Positions 1 through 5,187 of a DNA stretch of 5,187 nucleotides are shown here, in pieces. The position numbers and the translations under genes are program-made. The notes under the pieces were generated by a model. The model did not search any database. It was not told the DNA's origin and was given only the letters and a program-made list of their open reading frames with translations. Numbering within the stretch: position 1 is the first letter of the stretch; the number at the start of each line of letters is the position of its first letter. Source of the stretch: Ornithinimicrobium sp. (GTDB lineage: Bacteria; Actinomycetota; Actinomycetes; Actinomycetales; Dermatophilaceae); assembly GCA_030145965.1 (NCBI GenBank), contig JASKZT010000206.1, positions 1 through 5,187 on the forward strand, written 5' to 3'.

Positions 1-107
1 GCGGTGACGTCCGTCGCGCCAAGCTCTACTACCTGCGCGAGCTGCGCGGCAAGGCGGCCAAGATCCGCGAGCGCCGCGACGCCGTCCCGGCCGCCAAGCG
101 GGGCTGA
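1..107 (+). CDS. rplS: 50S ribosomal protein L19, C-terminal end (partial)
   Basis: The reading frame is open from base 3 to a TGA at 105-107 and gives the last 34 residues of a basic protein. It contains the stretch [19 protein letters not shown], which is the characteristic C-terminal end of bacterial ribosomal protein L19, followed by a short variable basic tail ending in AAKRG. L19 sits at the interface between the 30S and 50S subunits. The 5' part of the gene lies outside the window. That rplS comes directly before lepB is the usual actinobacterial order and supports the call. A hairpin 21 bases after the stop probably ends its transcript. The identification is confident despite the short fragment. 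Confidence 0.93.
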   Translation, partial: GDVRRAKLYYLRELRGKAAKIRERRDAVPAAKRG

Positions 108-128
108 GCCCGCACCACCCGCACCACC

Positions 129-164
129 CGATCCCCCGTCGGACCACCGTCCGGCGGGGGATCG
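129..164 (+). terminator. Strong GC-rich hairpin after rplS, probable terminator
   Basis: Bases 129-143 pair with 150-164 to form a 15-bp stem with a single G-U pair, closing on a six-base loop CCACCG. It begins 21 bases after the rplS stop. No T-run follows the right arm, so it is not a classical intrinsic terminator. T-poor stems of this kind are common behind actinobacterial genes. The stem is seen directly; the terminating role is inferred. Confidence 0.7.
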
Positions 165-185
165 TGGTCGTACAGCGTCGGGGGA

Positions 186-191
186 TAGTGT
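186..191 (+). promoter_or_regulatory. Possible -10 element (TAGTGT) for lepB
   Basis: TAGTGT fits the relaxed TAnnnT form of actinobacterial -10 elements. It lies between the rplS hairpin and the lepB Shine-Dalgarno, and would place a transcript start near base 198, giving a leader of about 30 bases. No good -35 hexamer is visible 16-18 bases upstream, where the sequence runs into the foot of the hairpin. The call is weak and rests on position and one short motif. Confidence 0.3.
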
Positions 192-216
192 CAGGGCGGC
201 GACGGGACGAAGAGAT

Positions 217-221
217 GAGGA
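217..221 (+). promoter_or_regulatory. Ribosome binding site that decides the lepB start
   Basis: GAGGA lies eight bases before GTG at 230, an ideal spacing. The in-frame alternatives are GTG 164 and GTG 188, which would place the start inside or close to the terminator and promoter region, and ATG 215, which has only a purine stretch almost touching it. This site favours GTG 230 as the lepB start. Confidence 0.6.
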
Positions 222-229
222 CGGCACAC

Positions 230-994
230 GTGAGCGACCCCAGCAGGGACGAGGTCCTCCGCGAGCACCCCCCGGTGCAGGAGGAGGGGCGGCACGAGGG
301 CGGGCACCGCCGTCGCGGCGGCCGGGTCTGGGGAGCGGTCCGGGAGATCGCGATGATCGCGGTCACGGCCCTGGTCATCTCCTTCGTCATCAAGACCTTC
401 GTGGCGCAGGCCTTCTGGATCCCGTCGGGGTCGATGGAGAACACCCTCGTCTACGGCGACCGCGTCATGGTGAGCAAGATCCAGGCCGGCCCGATGGACG
501 TCGACCGCGGTGACATCGTCGTCTTCGAGGACCCGGGCGGCTGGCTGACCCCCATGCCGCCGGAGAGCCGCGGACCGGTGGTCGACCAGCTGTTCTCCGT
601 GCTGGAGTTCATCGGTGTCGCTCCCGTCACCGACGGCAACCACCTCATCAAGCGCGTCATCGGGCTCGGCGGCGACACCATCGCCTGCTGCGACGACGAG
701 GGCCGCCTCACCGTCAACGGCGACCCCGTCGAGGAGCCCTACCTCTACCCGGGCGACGAGCCGAGCACCGTCGAGTTCGAGGCGCAGGTGCCCGCGGACC
801 GCATCTGGGTCATGGGTGACCACCGCTCCAACTCCCGCGACTCCCGCGCCAACGACGACGGCACGGGCTCGACCGGCTCCGTGCCACGCGACAACGTCGT
901 CGGCCGGGCCTTCGTGCTGCTCTTCCCGCTCGACCGCATCGCCTGGTTCTCCACCCCCGACTCCTTCGAGGCGATCCCGGAGCCGGCGCCGTGA
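230..994 (+). CDS. lepB: Type I signal peptidase (SPase I, peptidase S26)
   Basis: This membrane-bound serine/lysine protease cleaves signal peptides from secreted proteins on the outer face of the membrane. From GTG 230 the product is 254 residues. Residues 1-38 are a charged, Arg/Glu-rich cytoplasmic tail. Residues about 39-62 form the only clear membrane segment ([18 protein letters not shown]). The catalytic serine is S68 in PSGSMENTL, and the general-base lysine is K141 in [11 protein letters not shown]. Box E is [11 protein letters not shown] at 196-206, with S202 and D204 matching the conserved Ser and Asp of E. coli LepB. A C153-C154 pair follows the lysine box. Proteins of this form, with one N-terminal anchor, are typical of actinobacteria. 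The stop overlaps the rnhB start by four bases. The family assignment is very secure; the start is less so, since in-frame GTG 164, GTG 188 and ATG 215 also exist. Confidence 0.95.
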   Translation: MSDPSRDEVLREHPPVQEEGRHEGGHRRRGGRVWGAVREIAMIAVTALVISFVIKTFVAQAFWIPSGSMENTLVYGDRVMVSKIQAGPMDVDRGDIVVFEDPGGWLTPMPPESRGPVVDQLFSVLEFIGVAPVTDGNHLIKRVIGLGGDTIACCDDEGRLTVNGDPVEEPYLYPGDEPSTVEFEAQVPADRIWVMGDHRSNSRDSRANDDGTGSTGSVPRDNVVGRAFVLLFPLDRIAWFSTPDSFEAIPEPAP

Positions 995-1716
995 CGACCA
1001 CCGCCGCACGACCGTCCCGCCGCACCGCACCGAGCCGGTCGGGCAGCCCCAGCCTGCGTGTCGAGCGCGCCCTCCAGAGGGAGGGCTATGCCGTGCTCGT
1101 CGGCATGGACGAGGTCGGCCGCGGGGCGCTGGCCGGGCCGGTGACGGTCGGCGTGTGCGCCATCGACGTGAGCTGCCGCACGGCCCCGCAGGGCGTGCGC
1201 GACAGCAAGCTGCTCACCGCGACGGCGCGCGAGCGGCTCGTCCCGCGGATCCGCCGGTGGAGCCTGGCCCACGCCGTCGGGCACGCCTCGCCGCAGGAGA
1301 TCGACGCCCACGGCATCATGGCCGCGCTGCGGCTGGCGGGGGAGCGCGCGCTGGCCCAGCTCGACCTCACCCCCGACCTCGTCCTGCTCGACGGCAACCA
1401 CGACTGGCTCACCGACCCGGCCCGCGACGGCCTGCTCGGTCTCGTCGGCGACGGGCCCCCCTGCCCGCCGGTGCGCACGATGGTCAAGGCCGACCTGCGC
1501 TGCTCCTCGGTCGCGGCGGCCTCGGTCCTGGCCAAGGTCACCCGGGACGCGCTGGTCGTCGAGATGGCCGGCACCCACCCGTCCTACGGTTGGGAGCACA
1601 ACAAGGGCTACGCGGCGCCGGAGCACCAGGAGGCGCTGCGCGTCCACGGGCCCAGCCCCTACCACCGCCGCAGCTGGCGGCTGGCGGGCGTGGCGGAGGA
1701 GAGGAGCGCGCCGTGA
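991..1716 (+). CDS. rnhB: Ribonuclease HII
   Basis: RNase HII nicks the RNA strand of RNA-DNA hybrids and starts removal of single ribonucleotides misincorporated in DNA, using two metal ions. The 241-residue product carries the full acidic set: D40 and E41 in GMDEVGRG, D134 in VLLDGNHDW, and D168 in [21 protein letters not shown]. The DSKLLT motif (71-76) and the C-terminal [12 protein letters not shown] block are also family signatures. Residues 1-31 are a basic, Ser/Arg-rich N-terminal extension that is probably disordered. The GTG start overlaps the lepB stop in the form GTGA, with GGAG at 979-982 eight bases upstream, so the two are probably translationally coupled. The stop overlaps the next start in the same way. 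Length and motifs are normal, and nothing suggests inactivation. Confidence 0.96.
   Translation: MTTTAARPSRRTAPSRSGSPSLRVERALQREGYAVLVGMDEVGRGALAGPVTVGVCAIDVSCRTAPQGVRDSKLLTATARERLVPRIRRWSLAHAVGHASPQEIDAHGIMAALRLAGERALAQLDLTPDLVLLDGNHDWLTDPARDGLLGLVGDGPPCPPVRTMVKADLRCSSVAAASVLAKVTRDALVVEMAGTHPSYGWEHNKGYAAPEHQEALRVHGPSPYHRRSWRLAGVAEERSAP
1695..1706 (+). promoter_or_regulatory. Ribosome binding site for the DUF2469 gene
   Basis: A purine run GGAGGAGAGGAG inside the 3' end of rnhB ends six bases before GTG 1713. It is a strong match to the 16S anti-Shine-Dalgarno and fixes the start of the small downstream gene, which otherwise sits in a long open frame extending far upstream. Confidence 0.7.
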
Positions 1717-2033
1717 GCGCCGAGGACCTGGAGAGGTACGAGACCGACATGGAGCTCGCGCTCTACCGCGAGTACCGCGACGTCGTCGGCCTGTTCTCGC
1801 ACGTCGTCGAGACCGAGCGCCGGTTCTACCTGGCCAACGACGTCGACGTGCAGGTGCGCACCGGCGGCGGGGAGACCTGGTTCGAGGTGACGATGACCGA
1901 CGCGTGGGTCTGGGACGTCTACCGGCCGGCCCGCTTCGTCAAGAAGGCCCGCGTCATCACCTTCAAGGACGTCAACGTCGAGGAGCTGGCCAAGAGCGAC
2001 CTCGAGATCCCCAAGGGGCCCTTCGGCGGCTGA
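1713..2033 (+). CDS. DUF2469 family protein, conserved in actinobacteria, function unknown
   Basis: This 106-residue acidic protein begins [20 protein letters not shown] and contains [37 protein letters not shown] and [10 protein letters not shown]. It closely resembles M. tuberculosis Rv2901c as I remember it, which also follows rnhB. It has no signal peptide, membrane segment, cysteine or recognisable catalytic motif. It is rich in aromatic residues and in Asp/Glu, suggesting a small soluble cytoplasmic fold. GTG 1713 overlaps the rnhB stop by four bases (GTGA) and has a strong ribosome binding site. The same frame is open upstream to about 615, but that part is the out-of-frame shadow of lepB and rnhB. 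Co-transcription with rnhB hints at a link to nucleic acid maintenance, but this is only inference from context; no function is established. Confidence 0.9.
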   Translation: MSAEDLERYETDMELALYREYRDVVGLFSHVVETERRFYLANDVDVQVRTGGGETWFEVTMTDAWVWDVYRPARFVKKARVITFKDVNVEELAKSDLEIPKGPFGG

Positions 2034-2055
2034 CCCGCCGTCCACACCCTCCGCC

Positions 2056-2088
2056 CGGCCCCCGCCCTCCTCCACAGGCCGGGGGCCG
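2056..2088 (+). terminator. GC-rich hairpin after the DUF2469 gene, possible terminator
   Basis: Bases 2056-2066 pair with 2077-2088 through an 8-bp outer stem (CGGCCCCC with GGGGGCCG). After a one-base bulge at 2080 there are three further pairs and a ten-base loop. It starts 23 bases after the DUF2469 stop, in the only sizeable gap between the two gene clusters. A T-run is lacking. It probably ends, fully or partly, the lepB-rnhB-DUF2469 transcript. Confidence 0.5.
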
Positions 2089-2092
2089 CGCC

Positions 2093-2121
2093 TTGTCCGC
2101 GAGCCCGGGTGCCGGTTTGCT
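2093..2121 (+). promoter_or_regulatory. Weak candidate promoter for yraN-comM-dprA
   Basis: TTGTCC (2093-2098) resembles a -35 hexamer. Seventeen bases later TTTGCT (2116-2121) stands where a -10 would be, but it lacks the important second-position A. Start of transcription would be near 2128, about 36 bases before the yraN start. It lies just after the hairpin, which is the sensible place, but the match is poor and could be chance. Confidence 0.2.
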
Positions 2122-2151
2122 CGGGTGCACCGCCGGGGGCGGGACGGGACG

Positions 2152-2157
2152 AGGAGG
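2152..2157 (+). promoter_or_regulatory. Ribosome binding site that decides the yraN start
   Basis: AGGAGG, a perfect Shine-Dalgarno, ends six bases before ATG 2164. The other in-frame starts are GTG 2125, which would put this site inside the coding region, and ATG 2179, whose nearest purine run almost touches the codon. ATG 2164 is therefore preferred. Confidence 0.75.
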
Positions 2158-2163
2158 GGACGG

Positions 2164-2544
2164 ATGGCTGGGAGAGGTATGCCGTGGCGCGAGGCGCGCG
2201 CGGTGGGGGACCGGGGGGAGGACCTGGCCTGCGCGCACCTGGAGGGGCTGGGCTGGCAGGTGCTGGAGCGCAACTGGCGCTGCCGGGAGGGGGAGATCGA
2301 CGTCGTCGCCCGCGACGCCGGCGGTGAGCTGGTCTTCTGCGAGGTCAAGACGCGCCGCTCCACCCGGCTCGGGCACCCGCTCGAGGCCGTGGGACCGGCC
2401 AAGGCCCGCCGGCTGCGGGTGCTGGCCTGGGCCTGGCTGGCCGCGCACGGCGAGCGGCCCGGACGGTTCCGGATCGACCTGGTCGGGGTGCTGTCGCCGC
2501 CCGGTCGCGAGCCGCTGGTGGAGCACCTGAGGGCGGTGGCCTGA
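2164..2544 (+). CDS. yraN: YraN family protein (UPF0102), predicted endonuclease fold
   Basis: This 126-residue protein has the signature layout of UPF0102: GDRGEDLACAHLEGLGW (15-31), then N37 and REGEIDVVARD (41-51), then VFCEVKTR (57-64), and K79 in AVGPAKARRL. D46, E60 and K62 are arranged like the active site of PD-(D/E)xK (Holliday-junction-resolvase-like) nucleases, so a DNA-processing role is likely. As far as I know the family has no firmly established biochemical function. Neighbours support the idea: its stop shares one base with the start of comM (TGATG), and dprA follows. The late motif reads FRIDLVGV where many members have FDVV. Start ATG 2164 is chosen for its perfect Shine-Dalgarno. 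The family call is confident; the function is only predicted. Confidence 0.93.
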   Translation: MAGRGMPWREARAVGDRGEDLACAHLEGLGWQVLERNWRCREGEIDVVARDAGGELVFCEVKTRRSTRLGHPLEAVGPAKARRLRVLAWAWLAAHGERPGRFRIDLVGVLSPPGREPLVEHLRAVA

Positions 2545-4073
2545 TGCCCTTCGCCACGACCCGCGGGGTGACGCTCTCGGGCGTGCAGGGCAGGGTCGTC
2601 ACGGTCGAGGCCCAGTGCGCCTCCGGGATGCCCGTCTTCGTCATGAGCGGGCTGGCGGACAGCGCGTGCCGGCAGGCGCCGGACCGGGTGCGGCCCGCGA
2701 TCCGCAACCTCGGGGTGACGCTGTCCCAGGGCCGGTGGACGGTCAACCTGTCGCCCGCGGGCCTGCCCAAGGTGGGCAGCGGCCTCGACCTGGCCGTCGC
2801 GACCGCGCTGCTGGCGGCCGAGGACGAGGTGGACCGGCGCCTGGTGGCCGACGTCGTGCACATCGGCGAGGTCGGCCTGGACGGCACCGTGCGGCCCGTC
2901 ACCGGGGTCCTGCCCATGGTGGTCGCGGCGGCCGATGCGGGCCTGCGCGAGGTCATGGTGTGCTCCGCCGGGGCGCGGGAGGCAGCTCTGGTCGCGGGCG
3001 TGCGCGTGCACGCCGTCCGGTCGCTGGAGGAGGTGCGCCGCTTCTACGAGGCGCGGGCGGCCGGGGCCGACCCCGTGCTGCCACCACCCGACCCGGCGCA
3101 GGCCCCCTCCCGCCGGATGCCCGACCTCGCCGACGTCGTCGGCCAGGCCGCCGCGCGCTCGGCCCTCGAGGTCGCCGCCGCCGGCGGGCACCACGTGCTC
3201 CTCGTCGGCCCGCCCGGGGCGGGCAAGACGATGCTCGCCGAACGGCTGCCCGGCATCCTGCCGGCCCTGGGCCAGGAGGACGCGCTCGCGGTCACCGCCG
3301 TGCACTCCGTGCTCGGGCTGCTCCCCGCCGGCGAGGTGCTGGTGACGACGCCGCAGTTCGTCGCGCCGCACCACAGCGCCTCGATGGCTGCCGTCATCGG
3401 CGGTGGCTCGGGCTCGGTGCATCCCGGGGCCGTCTCCCGGGCCCACCGCGGGGTCCTCTTCCTGGACGAGGCGCCGGAGTTCCGCCGCGACGTCCTCGAC
3501 GGGCTGCGCCAGCCGCTGGAGTCCGGCGAGGTGGTGGTCGCCCGGGCCGACCGGCACGTGCGGCTCCCGGCGCGCTTCCAGCTCGTCCTCGCCGCCAACC
3601 CGTGCCCGTGCGGCGGAGCGCGCAACCGGTGCGCCTGCTCCCCGCTGCGGCGCGACCGGTACCTGACCCGGCTCTCGGGCCCCCTCCTGGACCGGGTCGA
3701 CCTCAAGGTCGCCGTCCAGGCGGTGTCCCGGGCCGACCTGGCCGGGGAGCCGGGCGAGCCGTCGGCCCGGGTGGCAGCCCGGGTGGAGGCGGCGCGCGGC
3801 CGCCAGCGCCGCCGCTGGCACGGCCGGGCGTGGTCGCTCAACTCCGAGGCACCCGGCTCGGTGCTGCGCCAGGGCCCCTGGCAGCTCGCGCCGTCCGACC
3901 GTCGGCCGCTCGACGACGCGCTCGACCGCGGCACCCTGACGCTGCGCGGGCTCGACCGCTGCCTCCGCGTCGCCTGGACCCTCGCCGACCTCGAGGGCGC
4001 CGACCGGCCGCGACGCACGCACGTGCACCAGGCCCTGACCATGCGGGACGCGCAGGGGGTGCGGGCGGCATGA
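2544..4073 (+). CDS. comM: YifB/ComM family AAA+ ATPase (Mg-chelatase-like)
   Basis: ComM is a hexameric AAA+ motor that, in Vibrio cholerae, drives branch migration of recombination intermediates during natural transformation. The 509-residue product has the family's usual length (about 506 in E. coli). Residues about 20-140 are the Lon-protease-like S5 domain (NLSPAGLPKVGSGLDLAVA), without proteolytic function. Residues about 190-395 are the Mg-chelatase ATPase core, with Walker A GPPGAGKT at 222-229 and Walker B GVLFLDE at 303-309. The segment NPCPCG to CAC carries C354, C356, C363 and C365. SGPLLDRVDL (378-387) supplies a conserved arginine, R384. Residues about 400-500 form the C-terminal helical domain with LTLRGLDRCLRVAWTLADLEG. 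ATG 2544 overlaps the yraN stop by one base, with GGTGG at 2535-2539. All nucleotide-binding motifs are intact. It is widespread in non-competent bacteria too, so a general recombination role is possible. Confidence 0.95.
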   Translation: MPFATTRGVTLSGVQGRVVTVEAQCASGMPVFVMSGLADSACRQAPDRVRPAIRNLGVTLSQGRWTVNLSPAGLPKVGSGLDLAVATALLAAEDEVDRRLVADVVHIGEVGLDGTVRPVTGVLPMVVAAADAGLREVMVCSAGAREAALVAGVRVHAVRSLEEVRRFYEARAAGADPVLPPPDPAQAPSRRMPDLADVVGQAAARSALEVAAAGGHHVLLVGPPGAGKTMLAERLPGILPALGQEDALAVTAVHSVLGLLPAGEVLVTTPQFVAPHHSASMAAVIGGGSGSVHPGAVSRAHRGVLFLDEAPEFRRDVLDGLRQPLESGEVVVARADRHVRLPARFQLVLAANPCPCGGARNRCACSPLRRDRYLTRLSGPLLDRVDLKVAVQAVSRADLAGEPGEPSARVAARVEAARGRQRRRWHGRAWSLNSEAPGSVLRQGPWQLAPSDRRPLDDALDRGTLTLRGLDRCLRVAWTLADLEGADRPRRTHVHQALTMRDAQGVRAA

Positions 4074-5185
4074 GCGGATCCCGAGCACCCGTCGACGAGC
4101 GCGCGGCGAGGATGCTGCTGGCCCGCATCGCCGAGCCCTACGACGACACCGTCCAGGGGCTGGTCGACGAGCACGGGGTGGTGGACCTCGTGGGCCACGC
4201 GACCCGCGACGGACGCACGCCGGGGGGCGTCAGCCTCGAGAGGCTCCGGGCCCGGCTGCCGAAGGCGCTGGCGGTCGACGAGGCCCGCATCTGCCGCACG
4301 CTCGGCGCCCAGGTCCTCGTCCCCGACGACGAGCGGTGGCCGCAGGCGCTGGACGACCTCCCGTCCCCGCCGTGGTGCCTGTGGGTCCGCGGCCCGGCCG
4401 ACCTCGGAGCCTGCGGCGACCGTGGCGTCGCCATGGTCGGCGCCCGCGCCAGCACCGCCTACGGCGACGAGGTCGCCGTCCGGATGGCCTTCGAGCTCGC
4501 CGAGCGCGGCTTCTCGGTCGTCAGCGGCGCCGCCTACGGCATCGACGCCGCCTCGCACCGCGGTGCGCTGCGCGCCGGCGGCACGACCGTCGCGGTGCTC
4601 GCCGGAGGGGTGGACGTCGCCTACCCGCGGGCCAACGCGGACCTCCTCGCCGCCATCGCCGCCTCCGGTGCCGTGGTGAGCGAGACGCCGCCGGGCGGCT
4701 CGCCGGCGCGGATGCGCTTCCTGTCCCGCAACCGGGTCATCGCCGCCCTCACCGCGGGCACCGTCGTCGTCGAGGCGAACCTCCGCTCGGGCGCCCGCTC
4801 GACGGCGCGGGTGGCCCGCGAGCTGGGACGTCACCACATGGCGGTCCCCGGACCGGTGACGAGCGCGATGTCCTCCGGGTGCCACGAGGAGATCCGTCTC
4901 GGTGCCACGCTCGTCACCGACGCGGCCGAGGTCGCCGATCTCGTCGGTCGCATCGGCGAGGACCTCGCCCCGGTCAAGAGGGGGCAGGTCCGCCCCGAGG
5001 ACGCCCTCGAGCCCGACGCCCGCAGGGTCTGGCAGTGGCTGCGGCCACGCGCCTCCTCCGGCGTCGACGCGCTCATGGTCCGGTGCGGTCTCGGCGTCGG
5101 CGACGTGCTGGTGGCCCTCTCCGAGCTGGAGGAGCGTGGCCTGGCCGAGCAGCTCCTCGACGGCTGGCGCAGGACGGCGTCGTGA
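4070..5185 (+). CDS. dprA: DNA processing protein DprA (Smf)
   Basis: DprA binds single-stranded DNA entering the cell and loads RecA on it. The product is 371 residues. Residues about 1-75 are an N-terminal helical (SAM/HhH-like) domain. The Rossmann-like core follows, with VGAR at 123-126, SGAAYGIDAASHRGAL at 152-167, AGGVDVAYPRAN at 178-189, SETPPG at 204-209, RNRVIAALT at 220-228, RSGARST at 239-245, and VPG plus SSGCHEEIRLGA at 259-279. Residues about 310-368 look like the C-terminal winged-helix domain seen in many DprA proteins. ATG 4070 overlaps the comM stop (ATGA), with a G-rich run (4054-4059) ten bases upstream. The frame is open far upstream of ATG 4070, but that part is a shadow of comM. 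All core motifs are present and the stop is inside the window, so the gene is complete. Confidence 0.96.
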   Translation: MSGSRAPVDERAARMLLARIAEPYDDTVQGLVDEHGVVDLVGHATRDGRTPGGVSLERLRARLPKALAVDEARICRTLGAQVLVPDDERWPQALDDLPSPPWCLWVRGPADLGACGDRGVAMVGARASTAYGDEVAVRMAFELAERGFSVVSGAAYGIDAASHRGALRAGGTTVAVLAGGVDVAYPRANADLLAAIAASGAVVSETPPGGSPARMRFLSRNRVIAALTAGTVVVEANLRSGARSTARVARELGRHHMAVPGPVTSAMSSGCHEEIRLGATLVTDAAEVADLVGRIGEDLAPVKRGQVRPEDALEPDARRVWQWLRPRASSGVDALMVRCGLGVGDVLVALSELEERGLAEQLLDGWRRTAS

Positions 5186-5187
5186 GC
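5182..5187 (+). CDS. Possible start of the next gene, overlapping dprA (partial)
   Basis: GTG at 5182-5184 overlaps the dprA TGA in the same GTGA arrangement used twice upstream, and AGGA at 5171-5174 stands seven bases before it. Only two codons are visible, so the product cannot be named. In related actinobacteria a tyrosine recombinase gene (xerC) or a siderophore-interacting protein gene often lies just downstream of dprA; this is context only. Confidence 0.35.

Noticed and set aside
108..130. Short repeated CGCACCACC units after rplS
   Set aside because: Only two copies, too short and too C-rich to separate from chance; no larger array follows.
164..229. Longer LepB N-terminus starting at GTG 164 or ATG 215
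   Set aside because: The 164 start lies on the foot of the rplS hairpin and has no ribosome binding site; the 215 start has only a purine run abutting it. GTG 230 has GAGGA at eight bases.
4..513. Plus-strand open frame across the rplS end and lepB start
   Set aside because: It crosses the rplS stop and the hairpin in another frame, and its product is Pro/Arg/Ala-rich without homology that I recognise.
615..1712. Upstream extension of the DUF2469 frame
   Set aside because: It reads lepB and rnhB in the wrong frame and has Ser/Thr/Arg/Pro-rich low-complexity sequence. The conserved protein starts at GTG 1713.
3765..3786. Direct repeat GCCCGGGTGG twice in comM
   Set aside because: The two copies, twelve bases apart, encode a local Ala-Arg-Val helix repeat in the linker to the C-terminal domain. 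There is no array and no sign of a mobile or regulatory element.
2615..4069. Long in-frame upstream extension of dprA
   Set aside because: This part is the out-of-frame reading of comM, with Arg/Pro/Gly-rich composition. DprA homology begins after ATG 4070, which overlaps the comM stop by four bases.
1659..4088. Open frame of about 800 codons on the minus strand
   Set aside because: It lies opposite comM, yraN, DUF2469 and the rnhB end. Its translation is a low-complexity mix of Arg, Ala, Gly, Pro and His with no family motif, as expected opposite GC-rich third positions.
3044..4885. Open frame of about 600 codons on the minus strand
   Set aside because: It is antisense to comM and dprA, both of which have complete motif sets, and its product is Arg/Ala/Gly-rich without recognisable domains.

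Overview
This window is a compact, very GC-rich stretch of actinobacterial chromosome. GC-rich third codon positions, GTG starts and 1-4 bp gene overlaps point to an actinomycete. The gene order (rplS, lepB, rnhB, DUF2469, yraN, comM, dprA) is the one I know from Mycobacterium tuberculosis, without the formate dehydrogenase genes that lie there between the DUF2469 gene and yraN. I would guess Micrococcales (for example an Intrasporangiaceae/Ornithinimicrobium-like organism) from the look of the proteins, but the window cannot prove a genus. All genes are on the + strand.

Layout: bases 1-107 are the 3' end of rplS (ribosomal protein L19), followed by a long GC-rich hairpin that looks like its terminator. 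A first tightly packed unit follows: lepB (type I signal peptidase, 230-994), rnhB (ribonuclease HII, 991-1716) and a small DUF2469 protein (1713-2033), each overlapping the next by four bases (GTGA). The 130-base gap 2034-2163 holds a second hairpin and a strong Shine-Dalgarno. A second packed unit then runs to the right edge: yraN (UPF0102 nuclease-fold protein, 2164-2544), comM (YifB-type AAA+ ATPase, 2544-4073) and dprA (DNA processing protein, 4070-5185). Another gene probably begins at a GTG overlapping the dprA stop.

Functionally, the first unit pairs protein export with removal of RNA from DNA, and it carries a conserved actinobacterial protein of unknown role. The second unit is a single-stranded DNA handling set. 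DprA loads RecA on incoming single strands and ComM drives branch migration of the recombination intermediate. YraN, with PD-(D/E)xK-like residues, is their habitual but uncharacterised companion. The DNA-uptake machinery (ComEC/ComEA, pilus genes) is not in the window, so competence itself cannot be inferred.

I found no mobile element, CRISPR array, tRNA or rRNA, and no convincing novel system. The region reads as an ordinary conserved core locus. The open questions are the functions of the DUF2469 protein and YraN, and how the two units are transcribed.
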